Positions 59,940 to 64,000 of a stretch of DNA of 64,000 nucleotides are shown piece by piece (the stretch's first letter is position 1; each line of letters opens with the position of its first letter). The position numbers and the translations under genes were made by a program. Source of the stretch: NCEH01 sp043195095. Its GTDB lineage: Bacteria > Pseudomonadota > Alphaproteobacteria > Rhizobiales > Xanthobacteraceae. The notes under the pieces are model-generated. The model saw only the letters and a list, made by a program, of their open reading frames with translations, was not told the origin of the DNA and did not search any database. Location of the stretch: NCBI RefSeq assembly GCF_043195095.1, contig NZ_JBAFWN010000001.1; one strand, given 5' to 3'.

Positions 59940-61514
59940 CTATTTCAGTGCCAGCACCAAAAGCGAAAGCGCGATCACCCAAAGCGCCGCATTGCCCCAG
60001 AATGCGCGCCGTGCTTCCGCCTGGCCGATGCCCTCCAGCGTCTTGGGCGAGAGGCTGAGGCCGTCGCGGGTGGCTTCGTCCAGCTGCGTCACAACCCGCC
60101 CTGCCCGGCCCAGCAGTTCGGGCACGTCTGCCAGGAAGCTGCCGACTTCGCCAATGGCGCCGCCCGCTTCCTGGATGCGGCCGACCGGGCCGAGATTGCG
60201 GGCGATCCAATCCTCCACCACCGGGGCGGCGGTGGTCCACATGTTCAATTGCGGGTCGAGCGAGCGCGCGACGCCTTCCACCACAACCATGGTCTTCTGC
60301 AGCAGCAGAAGTTCGGGCCGGGTCTTCATGTCGAACAGGCCGGTGACCTCCAGCAGCAGGGAGAGCAGCTTCGCCATGGAAATCTGCTCGGCGCTGCGCG
60401 AATGGATCGGTTCGCCGATGGCACGGATGGCCTGGGCGAAATCCTCCACCGAATGATGGCGCGGCACGTATCCGGCGTCGAAATGCACCTGCGCGGTGCG
60501 GCGCCAGTTGCGGGTGATGAAGCCGTAGAGAATCTCCGCCAGGAACCGCCGCTCGCGCGCGCCGAGCCGGCCCATGATGCCGCAATCGACGATCACGAGG
60601 CGCCCTTGCGCGTCCACGAACAGGTTTCCCGGGTGCATGTCGGCATGGAAGAAGCCGTCGCGCATGGCCTGGCGCAGGAAGGATTGCATGACGATGCGCG
60701 CCAGCGCCTTCAGGTCATGGCCGGCCGCTTCCAGCGCCGCGCGGTCGGACAATTTGATGCCGTCGATCCATTGGGTGGTCAGCACTTCCCGGCCGGAGCG
60801 CTCCCAATCCACGGCGGGGACATGGATCTCGGGATCGTCCTGGGTATTTTCCGCCAATTCCGCATAAGCGGCGGCTTCCAGGCGCAGGTCCATCTCCATA
60901 TTCACGGAGCGGGCGAGGGTCTCCACCACCGCTTCCAGGCGCAGCCGGCGGGCTTCCGGCGAGGTGCGCTCTGCGAACGCGGCGACACGGCGGAACGTCG
61001 CCATGTCCGAGCCGAAGCGGCGGCCGATGTCGGGCCGCAGGATCTTCACCGCCACGTCGCGGCGCGTTCCATCTTCCTCCACCACCTCGGCCTTGTGGAC
61101 CTCGGCAATGGAGGCGGCCGCGACCGCCGGGCCGAACACCGCGAACGCCGCCGAAACCGGCCGATCGAGGGCTTCGGCGACCATGGCCTCGGCGATGTCC
61201 TGCCCGAAGGCGGGCATGCGATCCTGGAGCACTTCCAGATCGCGGGCGATGGATGTGCCCACCACATCCGGCCGGGTGGCCAGGAACTGGCCGAGCTTCA
61301 CATAGGACGGACCAAGCCGGCTCAGCGCCGCCGACAGGCGAGCCGCGCGCGAGCCGGCGTCGGGCCGGGCGATCAGGCGCGCGAGCTTCAACAGCGGCCG
61401 CGCAGGCGGCGGCAGCGCCAGCGGCGGCACGAAGCTCAGCACCCCTTCGCGGGCGAGCACATAGGCGGCCCGCGCCAGGCGAGCGGCATCGGCGAGAAGA
61501 AAGATCACGCGCAT
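59940..61514 (-). CDS. ubiB: Ubiquinone biosynthesis accessory ATPase/kinase-like protein UbiB
   Basis: A 524-residue ABC1/ADCK-family protein that promotes coenzyme Q assembly at the membrane. The family hallmark KxGQ is in YVKLGQFLATRPD; the Ala-rich loop AAASIAEVHKA replaces the Gly-rich loop of protein kinases; HADMHPGNLFV and VDCGIMGRL are the catalytic-loop and metal (DxG variant) motifs. Two C-terminal membrane helices end the protein (AALWVIALSLLVLAL). It lies 49 bases downstream of ubiE. Confidence 0.95.
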   Translation of the reverse strand: MRVIFLLADAARLARAAYVLAREGVLSFVPPLALPPPARPLLKLARLIARPDAGSRAARLSAALSRLGPSYVKLGQFLATRPDVVGTSIARDLEVLQDRMPAFGQDIAEAMVAEALDRPVSAAFAVFGPAVAAASIAEVHKAEVVEEDGTRRDVAVKILRPDIGRRFGSDMATFRRVAAFAERTSPEARRLRLEAVVETLARSVNMEMDLRLEAAAYAELAENTQDDPEIHVPAVDWERSGREVLTTQWIDGIKLSDRAALEAAGHDLKALARIVMQSFLRQAMRDGFFHADMHPGNLFVDAQGRLVIVDCGIMGRLGARERRFLAEILYGFITRNWRRTAQVHFDAGYVPRHHSVEDFAQAIRAIGEPIHSRSAEQISMAKLLSLLLEVTGLFDMKTRPELLLLQKTMVVVEGVARSLDPQLNMWTTAAPVVEDWIARNLGPVGRIQEAGGAIGEVGSFLADVPELLGRAGRVVTQLDEATRDGLSLSPKTLEGIGQAEARRAFWGNAALWVIALSLLVLALK

Positions 61515-61563
61515 ATCCTTTTGTCCTTCCCGCTCCCGAAGGAAGGCGGAAGAACGAAGCCGT

Positions 61564-62334
61564 TCAAATCCGGAACCCCGAATGCAGCGCCACGACGCCG
61601 CCGGTCATGAGCGTGAAATCCACGCGGCCAAACCCGGCCTCGCGCATCATCTGCGCGAAGGTTGCGGGCGGGGGAAAGCGGCGGATGGATTCGACGAGAT
61701 ATTGATAGGGCTCCGCCTCCCCCGCGACCCGGCGGCCGAGTTCGGGAATGACGCGGAAGGAATAGAAATCATAGATCTTGTCGAGCAGGGGCACATCGAC
61801 CTTGGAGAATTCCAGCACCAGCGCCCGTCCGCCGGGCTTCAGCACCCGCTTCATCTCGGACAAGGCGAGGGGAATGCGCGGCACGTTGCGGATGCCGAAG
61901 GCGATGGTGACGGCGTCGAAGCTCGAATCCGCAAACGGAAGCGACTCGGCATTCGCGTCGACGAATTCGACTTTGTCCGAGAGGCCGCGCTTCTCGGCCC
62001 GCTCGCGGCCCACGGCCAGCATCTCGCGATTGATGTCGGCGACCACCGCCCGGGTCCCCTCGCCGCCCGCACCGACCACGCGGAAGGAAACATCGCCCGT
62101 GCCGCCGGCCAGATCCAGCAGACGGAACGGCCGCGCGCCCTGGGGCGGACGCACCTTGGAGACCATGGCGTCCTTCCAGGCCCGGTGCAGCCCGCCGGAC
62201 ATGAAGTCGTTCATGATGTCGTAGCGCCGGGCGACCTTGTGGAACACCTCGTCCACCAGGGTCTGCTTCTCATCCAGCGGGACGGTGCGATATCCGAAAT
62301 GGGTGTCCGGCTGGTCGTGGGGCGAGGCTTGCAT
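61564..62334 (-). CDS. ubiE: Ubiquinone/menaquinone biosynthesis C-methyltransferase UbiE
   Basis: A 256-residue SAM-dependent enzyme of ubiquinone synthesis. Motif I is LLDLAGGTGDVSFR, motif post-I FVDANAESLPF, then IAFGIRNV and VLEFSKVD; the N-terminal KVARRYDIMNDFMSGGLHRAWKD is diagnostic. First gene of a minus-strand run ubiE-ubiB-(haem protein)-coaBC-dut. No mutM on its upstream side, unlike most rhizobia. Confidence 0.96.
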   Translation of the reverse strand: MQASPHDQPDTHFGYRTVPLDEKQTLVDEVFHKVARRYDIMNDFMSGGLHRAWKDAMVSKVRPPQGARPFRLLDLAGGTGDVSFRVVGAGGEGTRAVVADINREMLAVGRERAEKRGLSDKVEFVDANAESLPFADSSFDAVTIAFGIRNVPRIPLALSEMKRVLKPGGRALVLEFSKVDVPLLDKIYDFYSFRVIPELGRRVAGEAEPYQYLVESIRRFPPPATFAQMMREAGFGRVDFTLMTGGVVALHSGFRI

Positions 62335-62483
62335 CAGGGGATCCGGCGAACATGGGGACGGCGATTGCGCCGAACCTTACCGGATCGTCCCGCCGGACGC
62401 CACGCGCCGCGCGTGTGGCGACCCGCCTCAAGCGGCCACCCGCCGCAGCGCCCCCGCCGAAGCCGGGCGGGAGGCGTGGACGG

Positions 62484-62690
62484 CTAGCTGCCGCGGCGGC
62501 GGCGCGCCTTGCGGCCCATCAGATCGAGTTCGTCCACGGGCAGCAATTCCAGCTCCAGGAAGCCGTCCTGGTCGCGCGAGCGTGACTTCGGCGCGCCGGA
62601 GGGAGAAACCCCCGCCACACCCTTGCGCTGCTTGCGCAGCATGATTTCCCGCCGCAAGGGAAAGATCGGAACATGAATCGTGAAGGTCAT
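62484..62690 (-). CDS. Hypothetical small basic protein
   Basis: A 68-residue basic protein; GGAG lies 6 nt before the ATG. Sequence landmarks are MTFTIHVPIFPLRREIMLRK, an Arg/Lys-rich middle, a short acidic helix (GFLELELLPVDELDLMG) and a terminal RKARRRRGS. No family recognised. It is upstream of ubiE on the same strand, 150 bases away, and probably separately transcribed. Confidence 0.55.
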   Translation of the reverse strand: MTFTIHVPIFPLRREIMLRKQRKGVAGVSPSGAPKSRSRDQDGFLELELLPVDELDLMGRKARRRRGS

Positions 62691-62908
62691 GGCGATCTCC
62701 AGGTACGTTAAGGGAACCGAAACGGTCTCAACTCATCCCGGCAAATATTTCCGAATGTTTCACACCTTTGTGCAAACACCCGCTTGCCGCGACACCCCAA
62801 GAACGCCTGCGGATCGGGGCGATTATTTGTCCGAGATGGGGGCGAAGCAAGATCATCCCATGGCGCCATCCACCATTGGGGATATTCATCAAATATTAAG
62901 GATGAAAT

Positions 62909-64000
62909 CTATTCTGCGGCGGCGCGTGACAAACGCCATTGCGCGAGGATTGCGCGCAACGCCGCCGGCTTCAACGGCTTGTGAAGCACCGCCATGTCCA
63001 CCGCCGCGGCGGCATCGCGCACCTTGCGGCTGCGGTCGGCGGTGATCAGGATCGCCGGCATCTTGCCGAGCTTCCAGCGCAGGCTCATCACGGCATCAAT
63101 GCCGTGGCCGCCGTCGAGATGGTAATCAATCAGGAATACGTCCGGCCGCGCCTTGGCGGCACGCACCTCGCGCAGCGCGGTCTGCACGTCTCCGGCCTTG
63201 ATGACCTTGCAGCCCCAGCCGGTGAGCAACAGCTCCATGCCGTCGAGGATGGCCGGCTCGTTGTCGATGGCGAGGATGCACAAGCCGTCGAGCGGCGCGG
63301 TGGCGCGCGCGGGGCGCGATTGCTGGACGTCCTCTTCCGGCAGCGGCACCGCCACCGGCAATTCCACCGTGAAGCTCGACCCGCGCCCGGCAGCCGAGCG
63401 TATCGCCACGGGATGGCCCAGCACGCGGGCGATCCGCTCGACGATGGACAGGCCGAGGCCAAGCCCGCGCGCCTCGCGCGCACCCTGGTCGAGGCGCTGG
63501 AATTCCTGGAAGATCAGCTTGTGCTTGGTGCGCGGAATGCCGAGGCCGGTGTCGATCACCTCGATCCGCACCTTGCCCCTGCGCCGCCGGCAGCCCACCA
63601 GGACGCGCCCCTTGGGCGTGTATTTGATCGCGTTGGAAATCAGGTTCTGCAGCAGCCGCCGCAGCAGCCGCCGGTCCGAGCGCACGGCCAGCGAGGACGG
63701 CACGAAGGTGAGCTTCAACTGCTTCTCGGCGGCGAGCGGGGCGAACTCCAGCTCCAGCTGCTTCAGCACGTCGCCGATGCGGAACGCCGCGATCTCGGGG
63801 CGCATGGCGCCGCTGTCGAGGCGCGAGATGTCCAGCAGCGCGACCAAGATCTCTTCCACCGCCTCCAGCGAGGAATCAATATTGGCGGCAAGCCGCCCCT
63901 CCTCCGGGCCGCGTGCGCGCTCCACCAGACTGGTCACATAGAGGCGCGCCGCATTCAGCGGCTGGAGGATGTCGTGGCTCGCGGCGGCGAGGAACCGGGT
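62909..64000 (-). CDS. Hybrid sensor histidine kinase/response regulator (5' part outside window)
   Basis: At least 363 residues are visible; the frame is open at the right edge, so the N-terminal sensor part is missing. The H-box reads AASHDILQPLNAARLY, the form found in NahK/ErcS-type hybrid kinases. N-box LLQNLISNAIKY, G1 VIDTGLGIP, F-box FQEFQRL and G2 ARGLGLGLSIV follow. The C-terminal receiver domain (last 120 residues) has ILAIDNEPAIL, phosphoacceptor Asp in VFLIDYHLDGGHG, and the KP pair in VLHKPLKP. Such kinases signal to LuxR/FixJ-type regulators; the partner is not in view. It ends 218 bases from the small gene at 62690. Confidence 0.92.
   Translation of the reverse strand, partial: TRFLAAASHDILQPLNAARLYVTSLVERARGPEEGRLAANIDSSLEAVEEILVALLDISRLDSGAMRPEIAAFRIGDVLKQLELEFAPLAAEKQLKLTFVPSSLAVRSDRRLLRRLLQNLISNAIKYTPKGRVLVGCRRRRGKVRIEVIDTGLGIPRTKHKLIFQEFQRLDQGAREARGLGLGLSIVERIARVLGHPVAIRSAAGRGSSFTVELPVAVPLPEEDVQQSRPARATAPLDGLCILAIDNEPAILDGMELLLTGWGCKVIKAGDVQTALREVRAAKARPDVFLIDYHLDGGHGIDAVMSLRWKLGKMPAILITADRSRKVRDAAAAVDMAVLHKPLKPAALRAILAQWRLSRAAAE

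Noticed and set aside
62755..62790. Second parS-like sequence near 62.76 kb (TGTTTCAC followed by ACC)
   Set aside because: Only one half-site matches; the other arm is absent.
62865..62890. Third copy of the TATCCC-N4-GGGATA element near 62.88 kb
   Set aside because: Only the GGGATA arm is present, the left arm does not match, and no CGAACAAT follows.

Overview
This 64 kb, GC-rich window is a chromosomal segment of an alphaproteobacterium in the order Hyphomicrobiales (Rhizobiales). Xanthobacteraceae-like genera are the best guess, but no species can be named from sequence alone. The grounds are a MucR/Ros regulator, EcfG-type general-stress promoters (GGAAC-N16-CGTT), a DUF6456 / DnaA-C-domain gene pair, a TsaE fused to an AmgK-like kinase, and the rhizobial blocks rmuC/def/fmt/truA, addB-addA-trxA and ubiE-ubiB-coaBC-dut. 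Most of the window is core chromosome. No insertion sequence, prophage, CRISPR array or rRNA operon was seen.

Layout. 0-9 kb: DUF6456/DnaA-C pair, MucR, msrB-oligopeptidase B, a 50-residue protein whose ribosome binding site is buried in a perfect 16-bp hairpin, an amidohydrolase/decarboxylase, a Tat-exported beta carbonic anhydrase and a membrane protein with a long pentapeptide-repeat tail. 9-21 kb: sodB, a GT39-type membrane protein, a ZntB/CorA transporter, an M20 dipeptidase, a degenerate receiver protein, a HerA-like ATPase, folP-folK (no folB), csbD, meaB and a pyroglutamyl-peptidase. 21-24 kb: a small EcfG-controlled membrane protein, then a solitary AT-richer GHKL ATPase next to tRNA-Gln. 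This is the most island-like stretch.

24-34 kb: an enoyl-CoA hydratase, a TauE-type exporter with its TIGR02186 partner, and then what looks like one regulon. It holds an SDR oxidoreductase, a sugar-lactone-type FAD oxidase, a LuxR-family regulator and a betaine-type ABC importer (binding protein, ATPase, double-length permease). The promoters in front of the SDR gene and of the importer share a 16-bp dyad (TATCCC-N4-GGGATA) and, exactly 21 bp further on, the octamer CGAACAAT. A perfect ParB site (parS) and tRNA-Leu follow.

34-64 kb: enoyl-CoA hydratase and mutM; rmuC; def-fmt-(small antisense gene)-truA; then a long minus-strand block of sensor kinase, tsaE/amgK, murU-like, lytic transglycosylase, addB, addA and trxA, joining cell-wall recycling to double-strand-break repair. 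A second minus-strand block is ubiE, ubiB, a secreted single-haem protein of unknown function, coaBC, dut, an Rrf2 regulator and cysK. The window ends inside a hybrid histidine kinase. The relative orientation of mutM and ubiE suggests an ancestral inversion of about 25 kb.

Starts were chosen from visible Shine-Dalgarno sequences and family lengths. Functional names rest on motif recognition by eye, with no database search.
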